Below, piece by piece: positions 1 through 8,185 of a stretch of 64,000 nucleotides of DNA. Positions within the stretch are counted from its first letter, which is position 1, and each line of letters begins with the position of its first letter. The DNA is from Bacillota bacterium (lineage in GTDB: Bacteria > Bacillota > Clostridia > Oscillospirales > Oscillospiraceae). The translations under genes and the position numbers were made by a program. The stretch lies in contig JAETOJ010000009.1 in NCBI GenBank assembly GCA_021768085.1, positions 1-64,000 on the forward strand. Direction: 5' to 3'. The notes under the pieces were generated by a model. The model saw nothing but the letters and a program-made list of their open reading frames with translations. It had not been told where the DNA came from and did not search any database.

Positions 1-3000
1 GGTCAGTTTACCGTCCTCAATGTGATAGTACACGATTTGCCCAAATTCGATCTGCTCCCCCGGGAAGTAGGCCACGCTTTTGGGGATGGTCACCCGATCC
101 ATGCCCGGGGCGGAGAGGTAGAAATACTGATCGTCCCCGGTGGAGCTGATCCGGGCGATGATCCGCTCCGTCAGGTCGGAGGTGTCATACTGCGTCAGGG
201 TGTCCGCATCGAACAGGTAGAGCCGATCCACCCAGCACCCGGTGCCTCTGCCTTCGTTTAACGTGAAGGCGATCTCGTCTTTGCCGTCGCCGTTGAAGTC
301 CCGCACCTGGAAGTCTACCTCGGACGGGTACAGCTCGTCCCAGTAGCCGTCAAACTGCACGTATTTGTCCCGGTAGGTGAGCTGTAAATGGCTGCCGTAC
401 TCGTCCAGAGTACGCAGCTGGGGCGTCTTGGCGTAACTCTGTGCGGACATGGCCTCCTTAAAAGCCCGCAGGTTTTCCAGCAGGGACTTGGACGGGTCGC
501 GGGTGAACACAGACTCCCAGTGATCCAGCCACCAAAGGCTGTCATACAGCCGCCCCTCCTTCTCAAAGGTGGCCAGCAGCTCGGAATCGGTGTTGATGAG
601 CTGGACGCTGTGGGCCAACAGGTCGTTGATCTCCTCCATAAAAGCGGCGATGTCCTCCGGGACAAACTCGCTGCCACCGGGGCCGCCAAAATCCCCGCCG
701 GCGAAATAATTCAGCTCAAAGGATACGCTGCCCTCTTTCACCGTCCGCTCCTCCCCATTTTTAGACAGGGTGAACAGTTGGTAGTTGTAGGTACTGCTGC
801 CCTGGTACATGGTGGGATGGTAGCGCAGCAGGTAGTCCTTCCCGTCCAGGGTGCACAGGAACACGGCGTTATAGCCCGCGTGGACGTAGTACGCCTCGTC
901 GGCCCAAATTAGGGTCTCGTCCCGCCACAGCTCCACCCGCTGGCCCTGGGCGCTTCCCTCCTCGTCGGTGATGATGGTGCGTTGGATCAATTCCTGGCGC
1001 ATATCCCCGTCCAGGTCGCGGGCGTAGGCCGGGGCCTCCCCGGCCAGCTTGAACCGGGTCAGGTTCTCCAGGGTGGTGAGGCTGTCGTTCCACTGGAAGC
1101 CGACGGCATAGTTGGACAGCCACCGCAGATCCACCCGCAGGGGGTCGTCGCCGGGCCAGAAGTCCCCGGAGGTGTCCGCCAGAATCACGCAGTCCGCCAG
1201 CAGGCTGTCCGCGTCCTCCACAAAGGCGGCCACCGCCTCCGGGTCGAAGTTCTCCCGCACGTCGGCGCCGGTGCCGGGCACCGAGACGTAGTCGAAGTAC
1301 ACCTGGTTCTCCCGGACGGTGTGCTCCTCGCCGTTTTCCAGGGTGAAAATACGGTAGTAGCCGCTGCCGTGGCCCTGGCCGCCGTTGATGTCGAATTCCA
1401 TCAGGTAGTGTTCGTCGTCCTTGCTATACAGCAGGATGGCGATCTCCCCGGCGTGGAATTGGGCGGCGATGCCGTACCACAGCACCTCCCCGTCCTCCTG
1501 CACCACCACGCCCAGATCCCACCGATAATCGTCCTTGCTCGTCCGGGCCTCGTCCGCAGCGTCCGGGGCGCACAGCCGCCCCGCGGTGATGGTCTCCGGC
1601 ACGCCGTTGCGGTTCAAGTCGGGGTGGACGTCCATGACGGTGCCGTTCACCAGCATGGTGGGGGTGCCGTCCCAGTCGAAGGTGAGCTCCGCTCCGCGCC
1701 CGGCGGCGTTCTTGTAGTAGTCCTCCGCCGCCGTCAGCAGCTTGGCGGCGTAGCGGGCGGCCTGAACCGCGTCCTCGTCGGGGAGGGACGCGGGGTACAG
1801 CGTTGGCTCTCCCAGATTGCTGTTCCCTTGGGAGTGCTCCTTGAAAACCACCGTGCCGCTGTCCCCGGAGAGCTCCACGGTAAACACCCAGTAGCCGCTG
1901 TTGAATTGGCTGCTGACCATAGCTGACATCAATGTGGACACCGTTACCGAGGTGCGCTCCTCGTCCGCCCAGCGGGCGGACACGCAGGCCCAGCCGGTGG
2001 AGAACTCATATTCCGCGCTCAGCTGCGGCCCCTGCTTCTCCCCCTCGTCAGGGATATCCACAAGCGCCCCGAAGCCAAACCCGTCGCCCTCCGGATACCA
2101 GACGGTGTGATCCACCGTCCGCCCGTCCACCTGGCCCCCGATCCGGACAAAGGGCTTCCCGTCCTCGGAGGCTTCCAGGGTAAAGTTTAGGTCGGCCGGG
2201 GGCAGATTGATCGGGTCTTTTCCGGCGGACTTGTCCTCCGCCCGCCCGAAGGCCACCACGCAGGCCAGCGCCGTCACCAGCACCAGGGCCACCGCCGCCC
2301 ACAGCAGCTGCTTGGGGGCGCGGGCGATGCGGGTGAACCGCTCCTTCAGGCTTTTCTTGTCCCCCGCCATGGTGGTGCCGAAGCGCAGCAGGTCGCCCGG
2401 CCCGGGCTTGGCGGTCACCAGGGACAGCAGGGTGTTGCCGTAGGCCAGCCGCTCCCCGTCCCCCAGGCGCTTGAGGGCCCCCTCGTCGCAGGCCAGCTCC
2501 CCGTCCCGCCGGCTCAGGGCCACCGCCAGCCACACCAGCGGGTTCCACCAGTGGGCGGCCAGCGCCCCGCACCGCAGGACGCTCCACAGGTGATCGCCCT
2601 GGCGGAAGTGGGTGTACTCGTGGGCGATGACATGGCGGAGCATGGTGGGATCAGCAGCCGCCTCCGGCGTGGCGTAGACGGCGGGGCGGAACAGCCCGAA
2701 CAGGCAGGGGGAGGGCAGGCCCGCTGCCGCGTACACCGGCAGGGGGCAGTCCGTCCCCTCCAGGGGGATGCGTACCCGCCGCAGCCGGCGGGCGAACCGC
2801 AGATTGGCCCACGCCAGCCCCAGGGCCAGCGCACCGCTCCCCGCCAGCCACGCCCAGCCCAGCAGGGCCATCCAGTCCGGGGGATTGCGGAGATCCGGCG
2901 CCTCCGGCGCCACCGGGGGCTCGGGGGCGTCCGGCAGGGTAGGGGGCGTCAGCACATTGCCCGGGGTCACGTTGGTCACCGGCAGGCCCGGGTTCCCCTC

Positions 3001-3270
3001 CATGGGGGCGGTGGCGATGGGCGCGGTGGCCGCGGGGGCGGTGGGCAGCTCCACCTCGCTGTGCTCCACCTGCTGCTCCGTCCTCACCCACGTCCCGGCC
3101 AGGGGGGAGGTGAACAGCTGCACCGGCACCAGCAGCCGCACCAGCACCACCAGCCACAGGGCGTACCGTAGCCGGGCGCTCACCCGCTTCCCGAAGGCTG
3201 CTCGGAGGGCCAGCACCGCCAGAATCAGAAAGGAGGCGGTGCACACCCACTCCAACAGCATGATGGTCAT
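1..3270 (-). CDS. M56 family (BlaR1/MecR1-like) membrane metallopeptidase, 3' end beyond window
   Basis: Signal-transducing zinc metalloprotease of the BlaR1 type, expected in the membrane and partnered with the BlaI repressor just upstream. The frame is open without a stop from the ATG at 3270 to position 1, at least 1090 codons. N-terminal membrane segments are followed by HEYTH (residues 217-221), the zinc-binding HExxH, and by a downstream ELACDE motif typical of M56. No penicillin-binding sensor domain is visible. Instead the long outer part holds three acidic motifs (DLNRNGVPE, DLDGDMRQE, DFNGDGKDE) that resemble EF-hand/FG-GAP calcium loops. The start overlaps the blaI stop (ATGA), so the two are translationally coupled. 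Family membership is firm; the signal sensed is unknown. Confidence 0.85.
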   Translation of the reverse strand, partial: MTIMLLEWVCTASFLILAVLALRAAFGKRVSARLRYALWLVVLVRLLVPVQLFTSPLAGTWVRTEQQVEHSEVELPTAPAATAPIATAPMEGNPGLPVTNVTPGNVLTPPTLPDAPEPPVAPEAPDLRNPPDWMALLGWAWLAGSGALALGLAWANLRFARRLRRVRIPLEGTDCPLPVYAAAGLPSPCLFGLFRPAVYATPEAAADPTMLRHVIAHEYTHFRQGDHLWSVLRCGALAAHWWNPLVWLAVALSRRDGELACDEGALKRLGDGERLAYGNTLLSLVTAKPGPGDLLRFGTTMAGDKKSLKERFTRIARAPKQLLWAAVALVLVTALACVVAFGRAEDKSAGKDPINLPPADLNFTLEASEDGKPFVRIGGQVDGRTVDHTVWYPEGDGFGFGALVDIPDEGEKQGPQLSAEYEFSTGWACVSARWADEERTSVTVSTLMSAMVSSQFNSGYWVFTVELSGDSGTVVFKEHSQGNSNLGEPTLYPASLPDEDAVQAARYAAKLLTAAEDYYKNAAGRGAELTFDWDGTPTMLVNGTVMDVHPDLNRNGVPETITAGRLCAPDAADEARTSKDDYRWDLGVVVQEDGEVLWYGIAAQFHAGEIAILLYSKDDEHYLMEFDINGGQGHGSGYYRIFTLENGEEHTVRENQVYFDYVSVPGTGADVRENFDPEAVAAFVEDADSLLADCVILADTSGDFWPGDDPLRVDLRWLSNYAVGFQWNDSLTTLENLTRFKLAGEAPAYARDLDGDMRQELIQRTIITDEEGSAQGQRVELWRDETLIWADEAYYVHAGYNAVFLCTLDGKDYLLRYHPTMYQGSSTYNYQLFTLSKNGEERTVKEGSVSFELNYFAGGDFGGPGGSEFVPEDIAAFMEEINDLLAHSVQLINTDSELLATFEKEGRLYDSLWWLDHWESVFTRDPSKSLLENLRAFKEAMSAQSYAKTPQLRTLDEYGSHLQLTYRDKYVQFDGYWDELYPSEVDFQVRDFNGDGKDEIAFTLNEGRGTGCWVDRLYLFDADTLTQYDTSDLTERIIARISSTGDDQYFYLSAPGMDRVTIPKSVAYFPGEQIEFGQIVYYHIEDGKLT

Positions 3271-3650
3271 TGTACTCCCCCCTCGTCAATCTGATCCAGG
3301 ATGGCCCGGAGCTGGGCCACCTCAACCGCGGACAGCTCCTGCCGCCGCGCCATGGCGCTCATCATCAGGCCCACGCTGCCCTGATAGACCCGATCCAGGA
3401 AGCTGTGGGTCTCGGCGGTGGCGGCCTGCTCCCGCTCCACGGCGGGGGTGTAGGATTTGCCCCGGCCTGTCTGCTCCGCCCGCACCAGGCCCTTTTCCTC
3501 CATCCGGCGCAGGGTGGTAATGGTGGTGCTCTTAGCCCAGCCCACCGCCTGCTCCAGCTCCGCCACCAGCTGCATCACCGTGCGGGGGCTGTCCCTCCAC
3601 AGGCAGTTCAGCACGTTCCACTCGCTGGCGCTCAGTTTGATCTCGTCCAT
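3267..3650 (-). CDS. blaI: BlaI/MecI/CopY family transcriptional repressor
   Basis: Winged-helix repressor of about 127 residues that represses its own operon and is cleaved or released when the partner M56 protease is activated. The N-terminal wHTH contains the family-typical sequences LSASEWNVLNCLW and TTITTLRRMEEKGLV; the C-terminal part is the dimerisation helix region. The frame is open further upstream, but the ATG at 3650 is preceded at good spacing by AAAGGAGGA, so I start there. It overlaps the BlaR1-like gene by 4 bp. A consensus promoter with two operator-like palindromes lies directly upstream. Confidence 0.9.
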   Translation of the reverse strand: MDEIKLSASEWNVLNCLWRDSPRTVMQLVAELEQAVGWAKSTTITTLRRMEEKGLVRAEQTGRGKSYTPAVEREQAATAETHSFLDRVYQGSVGLMMSAMARRQELSAVEVAQLRAILDQIDEGGVQ

Positions 3651-3670
3651 GGCCCAGTCCTCCTTTGGTT

Positions 3671-3715
3671 TACATTGTAGCCCTATCATACCATGACTGG
3701 TTTACAATGTCAACC
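3671..3715 (-). promoter_or_regulatory. blaI promoter with two BlaI-type operators
   Basis: On the minus strand TTGACA (3713-3708) is followed after exactly 17 nt by TATGAT (3690-3685). A perfect palindrome TACATTGTA lies at 3671-3679 and a near copy TACAATGTC at 3702-3710, one downstream of the -10 and one over the -35. BlaI operators are built on TACA/TGTA dyads, so autorepression is the natural reading. Confidence 0.75.
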
Positions 3716-3739
3716 AAAGAATCGTTACAATCTGGAAAC

Positions 3740-3775
3740 AAAAAAGGCGTCCCCCCGGCGTGGCCGGAGGGACGC
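3740..3775 (-). terminator. Intrinsic terminator of degV
   Basis: On the minus strand a GC-rich hairpin (GCGTCCCTCCGGC pairing across a CAC loop) is followed by CTTTTTTG, directly after the degV stop. Confidence 0.75.
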
Positions 3776-3782
3776 GCAAATT

Positions 3783-4652
3783 TTATTGTTTGGGCAGCTC
3801 CACCCGCCGCACCAGGCCCAGGCCGAAGGCCCCCGGCCCGGTGTGGCAGCCGATGCTGAGGGCCAGCTCCCCGTGGAAGGCGGGCAGTCCGGGGAAGTTG
3901 TCCTCCAGGGTGTGCTGCCAGTCCCGGATCTCCTCCGGGGTGCGGTAGGTGTGGGCGGTGCCCACCACGAAGTCCCAGCCCTTGGCCTGGAACTCCTCCA
4001 CGCTCTCACGCAGCGCCTCCACCGCCCGCTGCTTGCAGGCCTTCACCCCCCGCACCTTGGCGAAGGCGTCCAGCCGATCCCCCTGGATCTTTAGTAGGGG
4101 CTTGATGTTCAGCAGGCTGCCCAGGGCGGCCGCCGCCGGGGTCACCCGGCCTCCTCGCCGCAGATAGGTCAGCGTCTCTACGCCGATGTAGATCATGGCA
4201 TCCATGGCCACTCGCTCCAGCTCCTGACGGATCTCCACGGCGGTGAGGCCCAGCTTGGCCAACTCCAGCCCGTCCAGCACCGCCAGCTTCTGGGTCACCG
4301 AGATCCGCCGAAGATCTGCCACCTGCACCCGGCCGTCATAGCTCTCCGCCAGCCCCATGGCGGTCTGGCAGGAGGCGCTGAGCCCGCTGGACATGGGGAT
4401 ATACACCAGGGCGTCGTACTCCTCCAGCACCCGGTCCCAGAGATCCATCACATCGCCGGGGGAGGGCTGGGAGGTGGACAGATCCCGCCCAGCCAGCAGG
4501 GCGGCGTAGAACTCATCCGACGTGAGATCCACCCCCTCGTACCGGATTTCCCCGTCCACCAGCAGGGGCATAGGCAGCACAAAACACCCCAGATCCCGGC
4601 CCTCGGCCACGCTGATCCCGCTGTTGGTGTCCGTCACGATGGCAGTACGCAT
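3783..4652 (-). CDS. DegV family fatty-acid-binding protein
   Basis: Cytosolic lipid-binding protein of the DegV/FakB family, which presents fatty acids to a fatty-acid kinase. The 289 residues match the usual length. The start has TDTNSGI (family TDSxxDL), the middle has IPMSSGLSASCQTA, the fatty-acid head-group Ser/Thr motif, and the C-terminal domain has SLLNIKPLLKI. A Shine-Dalgarno GAGGAGCG precedes the ATG. It stands alone between the blaIR promoter and the glycerophosphodiesterase. A short GC hairpin (4678-4699) lies in its 5' leader. Confidence 0.85.
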   Translation of the reverse strand: MRTAIVTDTNSGISVAEGRDLGCFVLPMPLLVDGEIRYEGVDLTSDEFYAALLAGRDLSTSQPSPGDVMDLWDRVLEEYDALVYIPMSSGLSASCQTAMGLAESYDGRVQVADLRRISVTQKLAVLDGLELAKLGLTAVEIRQELERVAMDAMIYIGVETLTYLRRGGRVTPAAAALGSLLNIKPLLKIQGDRLDAFAKVRGVKACKQRAVEALRESVEEFQAKGWDFVVGTAHTYRTPEEIRDWQHTLEDNFPGLPAFHGELALSIGCHTGPGAFGLGLVRRVELPKQ

Positions 4653-4755
4653 ACGCGCTCCTCCTTGATCAAGCAGCCCCCGCCGGCTCAGCGGCGGGGC
4701 GGCTTCACTGAAAGAAAGTATACGAGAATGGCGGGGGACAAGCTATGGACAGAAC

Positions 4756-4788
4756 AGGCCCAATGCACAAAATTTGTGCATTGGGCCT
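4756..4788. repeat. 33-bp near-perfect palindrome between degV and GDPD genes
   Basis: AGGCCCAATGCACAAA (4756-4771), one central A, then its exact reverse complement (4773-4788). It forms a 16-bp stem. It lies just downstream of the glycerophosphodiesterase stop, so it may act as a transcript-end hairpin, but no T-run follows on the minus strand. Confidence 0.6.
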
Positions 4789-4816
4789 TAACTGTGCGAA
4801 ACTTCCCCGCAGAGCA

Positions 4817-5644
4817 TCAGGGCAGAAAGCCCTCAAAGATGGCGGGCACGCCCTCCGCCTCCAGGGCGTCCATGGTTCGCCGATCCCGGACGGTCCAACC
4901 CACCTCGTGGACGCCGTACAGCGCCCGCATCAGCCGCAGGGAGGGGTTCCCCCGATCCTGCCACTTGTAGGCCACGAAGTCGGGCCCGGTGAGGGCGGTG
5001 GTGAGCAGATTGGTGAGGAGGAACCGAGCTGGCAGGGACAGGCCGTGCACCTCGCTTCCCTTGAGGAAGTTCTGGCTGAGCTGGCCCCGGAGCACCCAAG
5101 GGTACCGCTCCTTCAGCCGCAGCAGCACGCCGGGGTGGAAAGATTCCAGGCAATAGACGCCGTTCCAATCCTCCAGCATGGCCATCACCGCGTCGGTGAG
5201 GGCGTTGGCGTTGCCGCCCGCCACCTTCAATTCAATGATCAGGGGCGTCTTGCCCTCAAACAGCTCCAGCACCTCCTGGAACAGGGGGATCAGCTCCTCC
5301 GTGCCCATCAGCGGGTACTCGATGAGATCCTCCTCCACCAGATCCTCGATGATCCCCGGTTTGCCGCACACCCGGGTGAGGTCGCTGTCGTGCACCACCG
5401 CCAGGTTGCCGTCCGCCATCAGGTGGACGTCCAGCTCTGCGCCGAAGCCGGCCTCCACCGCCAGTTGGAAGGCGGCCATGGAGTTCTCCGGCACGCCCTT
5501 GTCCGCGTTGTGGAGGCCCCGGTGGGCGTACTTCACACCCGCCAGCTTATCCCAGCCCGGCTGATTCCGCCGGGGCCGGAGCAGGGCGCACCACGCCCCC
5601 GCCGCCCCCAGGGCGGCAAGGCTAATTTTTGTCATGGCTTTCAT
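4817..5644 (-). CDS. Glycerophosphodiester phosphodiesterase (GDPD)
   Basis: Hydrolyses glycerophosphodiesters to glycerol-3-phosphate and an alcohol. Catalytic motifs of the TIM-barrel family are present in order: AHRG (first catalytic His), PENSMAAF, ELDVH (metal ligands) and VVHDSDLTR (second catalytic His). An N-terminal hydrophobic stretch of about 20 residues suggests a membrane anchor or signal peptide. Length 275 is normal. It is the last gene of a leftward group with an MFS transporter and a HAD phosphatase, which suggests uptake and breakdown of glycerophosphodiesters or related esters (inference). Confidence 0.9.
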   Translation of the reverse strand: MKAMTKISLAALGAAGAWCALLRPRRNQPGWDKLAGVKYAHRGLHNADKGVPENSMAAFQLAVEAGFGAELDVHLMADGNLAVVHDSDLTRVCGKPGIIEDLVEEDLIEYPLMGTEELIPLFQEVLELFEGKTPLIIELKVAGGNANALTDAVMAMLEDWNGVYCLESFHPGVLLRLKERYPWVLRGQLSQNFLKGSEVHGLSLPARFLLTNLLTTALTGPDFVAYKWQDRGNPSLRLMRALYGVHEVGWTVRDRRTMDALEAEGVPAIFEGFLP

Positions 5645-5728
5645 AGCAATTTCCCCTTTTTGTTCGGACTGTAGGGGCGCACATCGTGCGCCCGCCTGTA
5701 GAGTTCCCGCGCTTCTGTCCGCGCCCCG

Positions 5729-7075
5729 TCAATCATCCATGTCCTCAAAGGCGTCCAGGCCCGTTTTTGCCTCCGCCTTGCTGTCGCCGTGGCGGACGAA
5801 CAGCATGGTGACAAAGCTCATGGCCACAAAGAACGCGGCATAGGGGAACAGGATCTGATAGCTGATATGCTTCATCAGCGTCCCCGCCAACACCGGGGTC
5901 ACCACCTGGGCCGCCATGGAGGCGGTGTAGTAATAGCCGGTGAACCTGCCCACGTCGGAGCCACGGCACATCTCCACCACCATGGGCAGGGAGTTGACGT
6001 TGATGGCCGCCCAGGCCAGCCCCACCAGGGCAAAGGCCACGTACATGATGGGGGTGATGGCGGTGGCCCGGACGGTGAGCAGATAGCCCGCCAGGAAGCA
6101 GGCGGCCAGCAGCACCACTCCCGCCTGGATGGTGCGCTTGCGCCCCACCTTGGAGGCCAGCACGCCGATGGGGATGTAGGACACGATGGCCCCTACGGTG
6201 GCCACGGTGAGGCAGATGTTGGTGCCCTGCAAGCCCTCTCCCATCACCTCCGCCGTATAGTTCGACCACCAGGTCGTCACGCCGTTGTAGCCGATGAACC
6301 ACAGGGCGATAGAGGCCAGCAGAAAGCCCAGGCTCCGCTTCACCGGGGCGGGCAGGGTCTCGTGGCCGCTGCCGTCGTCCTTGGCCAGATTCCACTCCGG
6401 GTGCTGCTTCTCCAGCGCCTGGTTTTCCGCTGCCAGCTTGGGCTCCCGGATGGTGAGCAGCAGCACCACCACCGCGATCACCATAATCAGCGCCACAATG
6501 AGGAACAGAGGCTGGTAGTCCACATGGGCCGCGCCCTCCGTCTTGGAGGCGGGGTACAGTGCCGCGCTTACCCCCAGGTAGAGCACGCCGCCCACCGCTC
6601 CCATCAGGTTGATGATGGCGTTGGCCTTGGAGCGCAGGGGCTTGGGGGTCACGTCGGGCATCAGGGCCACCGCCGGGGAGCGGTAGGTGCCCATGGCGAC
6701 CAGCAGCAGGCCCAGCACAATCACAAAGCTGGCCAGCTTGAAGGGGGCCGCCTCGGCCGCGTAGCTGTTGTCCAGCACAGGCAGCAGGTTCATCAGCACC
6801 ACCGCCCCGGCGGTGCCCGCCAGAATGAACGGCGTGCGGCGGCCCAGCCTGCCCATGCCGCACTTGTCGGACAGACCGCCGAACAGGGGCAGCAGGAACA
6901 GCGCCAGCACGTTGTCCGCCGCCATGATCATGCCGGTGAGGGACTCGTCCAGGGCGAAGGTGCGCCGGAGGATCAGGGGCACCAGATTGTCGTACATCTG
7001 CCAGAAGGCGCAGATGGACAGGAAGGCCAACCCCACCAGAATCGTGCGCTTGTTGTTCAGCTTCAGATCGTTCAT
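5729..7075 (-). CDS. MFS transporter, SLC45/sucrose-transporter-like
   Basis: Twelve-helix major facilitator membrane transporter of 448 residues. Seen: GGLSDKCGMGRLGRRTPFI, the MFS loop 2-3 signature, TYRSPAVALMPD, typical of the SLC45-like subfamily, and a second-half loop SKVGRKRTI. The frame could start further upstream (7165), but the ATG at 7075 has a purine-rich site and begins MNDLKLNNKR, the usual short N-terminus. Substrate is not readable; a sugar, glycoside or glycerol-type solute is plausible from neighbours. Confidence 0.8.
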   Translation of the reverse strand: MNDLKLNNKRTILVGLAFLSICAFWQMYDNLVPLILRRTFALDESLTGMIMAADNVLALFLLPLFGGLSDKCGMGRLGRRTPFILAGTAGAVVLMNLLPVLDNSYAAEAAPFKLASFVIVLGLLLVAMGTYRSPAVALMPDVTPKPLRSKANAIINLMGAVGGVLYLGVSAALYPASKTEGAAHVDYQPLFLIVALIMVIAVVVLLLTIREPKLAAENQALEKQHPEWNLAKDDGSGHETLPAPVKRSLGFLLASIALWFIGYNGVTTWWSNYTAEVMGEGLQGTNICLTVATVGAIVSYIPIGVLASKVGRKRTIQAGVVLLAACFLAGYLLTVRATAITPIMYVAFALVGLAWAAINVNSLPMVVEMCRGSDVGRFTGYYYTASMAAQVVTPVLAGTLMKHISYQILFPYAAFFVAMSFVTMLFVRHGDSKAEAKTGLDAFEDMDD

Positions 7076-7118
7076 GGTTCCACTCTCTTTCCCAATGTGA
7101 TGCGCCCGCCCGGGCGGC

Positions 7119-7919
7119 TCAGCCCGCCCCGATCCAGGCCCGGTACAGGGCGGAGATGTCGTCAAATACCCAGGTCGGCGTCACGCCGCTCCCCGCTAAA
7201 TCCTCCCGCGTCCCCTCGCCGGACAGGACGAAGGCGGTGTCGATCCCGGCGTTTACCCCGCAGGCCACGTCGGTATACAGCCGATCCCCCACCATCAGGG
7301 CCGCCGACTGCGGAAACCCGGTGCGCTCCAGCGCCAGCCGCGCCATGGCGGGCTGGGGCTTGCCGATGACCCGGGGGCGGCGGCCTGTGGCCCGGTACAG
7401 CATCTCGCACACGCTGCCGCAGTCGGGCACCGAGCCGTACCAGGTGGGGCACACCCAGTCCGGGTTGGTGGCGATAAACTCCACCCCCCGGTTCAGCAGG
7501 ATGCAGGCGTCCTTTAGCTTCTGAAAGGTCAGCTCGGTGTCAAAGCCGATGAGCAGGCAGTCCACCTCGTCGGACAGACGGTTGGTGACGGGCACGCCCG
7601 CCGCCCGGAGCTGGCTTTGGAAGCTGTCCGTGCCGAAGGCGTAGCATAGGCGGAAGGGGGGGCGCGCCGCCAGATCCGCGATCAGCGCGTCCACCGAGGT
7701 GAGGAAGTCCTCTCGAACGGCGGCCACGCCCATGCCGCCCAGCTTTTCGATATAGGCGTCCACCGACTTGGAGGAGTTGTTGGTGAGGAACAGATACCGC
7801 CCGCCCCTGGCCCGCACCGCCTCCAAAAAGGGGAGCGTGCCGGGGAACAGGGTGCAGTCCAGATAGATGGTGCCGTCCATGTCCAGCAGGAACAGGCGCT
7901 TTTCCGACAGGTTGCCCAT
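7119..7919 (-). CDS. HAD-IIA family phosphatase (NagD/AraL-like)
   Basis: Cytosolic haloacid-dehalogenase-type phosphatase of 266 residues. Motif I is LLDMDGTIYLD (nucleophile and acid/base Asp), motif II FLTNNSS, motif III lysine in IGKPQPAM, motif IV MVGDRLYTDVACG. The large C2B cap between motifs II and III places it in subclass IIA with NagD and glycerol-phosphate phosphatases. First gene of the leftward set with the MFS transporter and GDPD; dephosphorylation of glycerol-3-phosphate is an attractive but unproven role. Confidence 0.85.
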   Translation of the reverse strand: MGNLSEKRLFLLDMDGTIYLDCTLFPGTLPFLEAVRARGGRYLFLTNNSSKSVDAYIEKLGGMGVAAVREDFLTSVDALIADLAARPPFRLCYAFGTDSFQSQLRAAGVPVTNRLSDEVDCLLIGFDTELTFQKLKDACILLNRGVEFIATNPDWVCPTWYGSVPDCGSVCEMLYRATGRRPRVIGKPQPAMARLALERTGFPQSAALMVGDRLYTDVACGVNAGIDTAFVLSGEGTREDLAGSGVTPTWVFDDISALYRAWIGAG

Positions 7920-8002
7920 GGGCGTCCCCCTTTTTGCGGCCGGTTGTCTATTTATGATAACCGGAAATCAGGTTTATTTTAGCATACCCGCCGGCGTTTG
8001 TC

Positions 8003-8034
8003 AAAAAATTCCCCCCGGCTTGGCCGGGGGGGAA
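8003..8034 (-). terminator. Intrinsic terminator downstream of flagellin
   Basis: On the minus strand, stem CCCCCCGGCC with loop AA and its complement, followed by AATTTTTTG, about 150 bp after the flagellin stop. Confidence 0.7.
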
Positions 8035-8108
8035 TCAGAACGGGTCTATGCGGTTCTTACCAAGAACGATGCCCCTGGGGCCCCCGCAAAGCCGAACTTA
8101 GGCTTTGT

Positions 8109-8185
8109 GGGGAGATGAGGAGCAAGGGAGCGTGCGTAGTTTTCGCCGCAAGGCGGAAACGAAGCAAAGCGGACTTTGCGACGAA
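8109..8185 (+). repeat. Intergenic palindromic element, copy 1 (flagellin 3' side)
   Basis: Starts GTGGGGAGATGAGGAGCA, then AGGGAGCG, then a small hairpin TTTCGCC/GGCGGAAA, then a GCGACGA-type end. An imperfect copy in opposite orientation lies at about 9894-9978 on the other side of the flagellin gene. Probably a dispersed non-coding repeat of this genome; only two copies are seen here. Confidence 0.45.

Noticed and set aside
3683-3859. Small rightward frames between blaI and degV
   Set aside because: They cover the blaI promoter and degV terminator and have no ribosome sites.
5789-7369. A 526-codon rightward frame over the MFS gene, and similar long antisense frames elsewhere (10139-11605, 13498-14820, 15586-16950)
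   Set aside because: GC-rich antisense shadows, with His/Gly/Arg-rich composition and no motifs; the other strand holds recognised genes.
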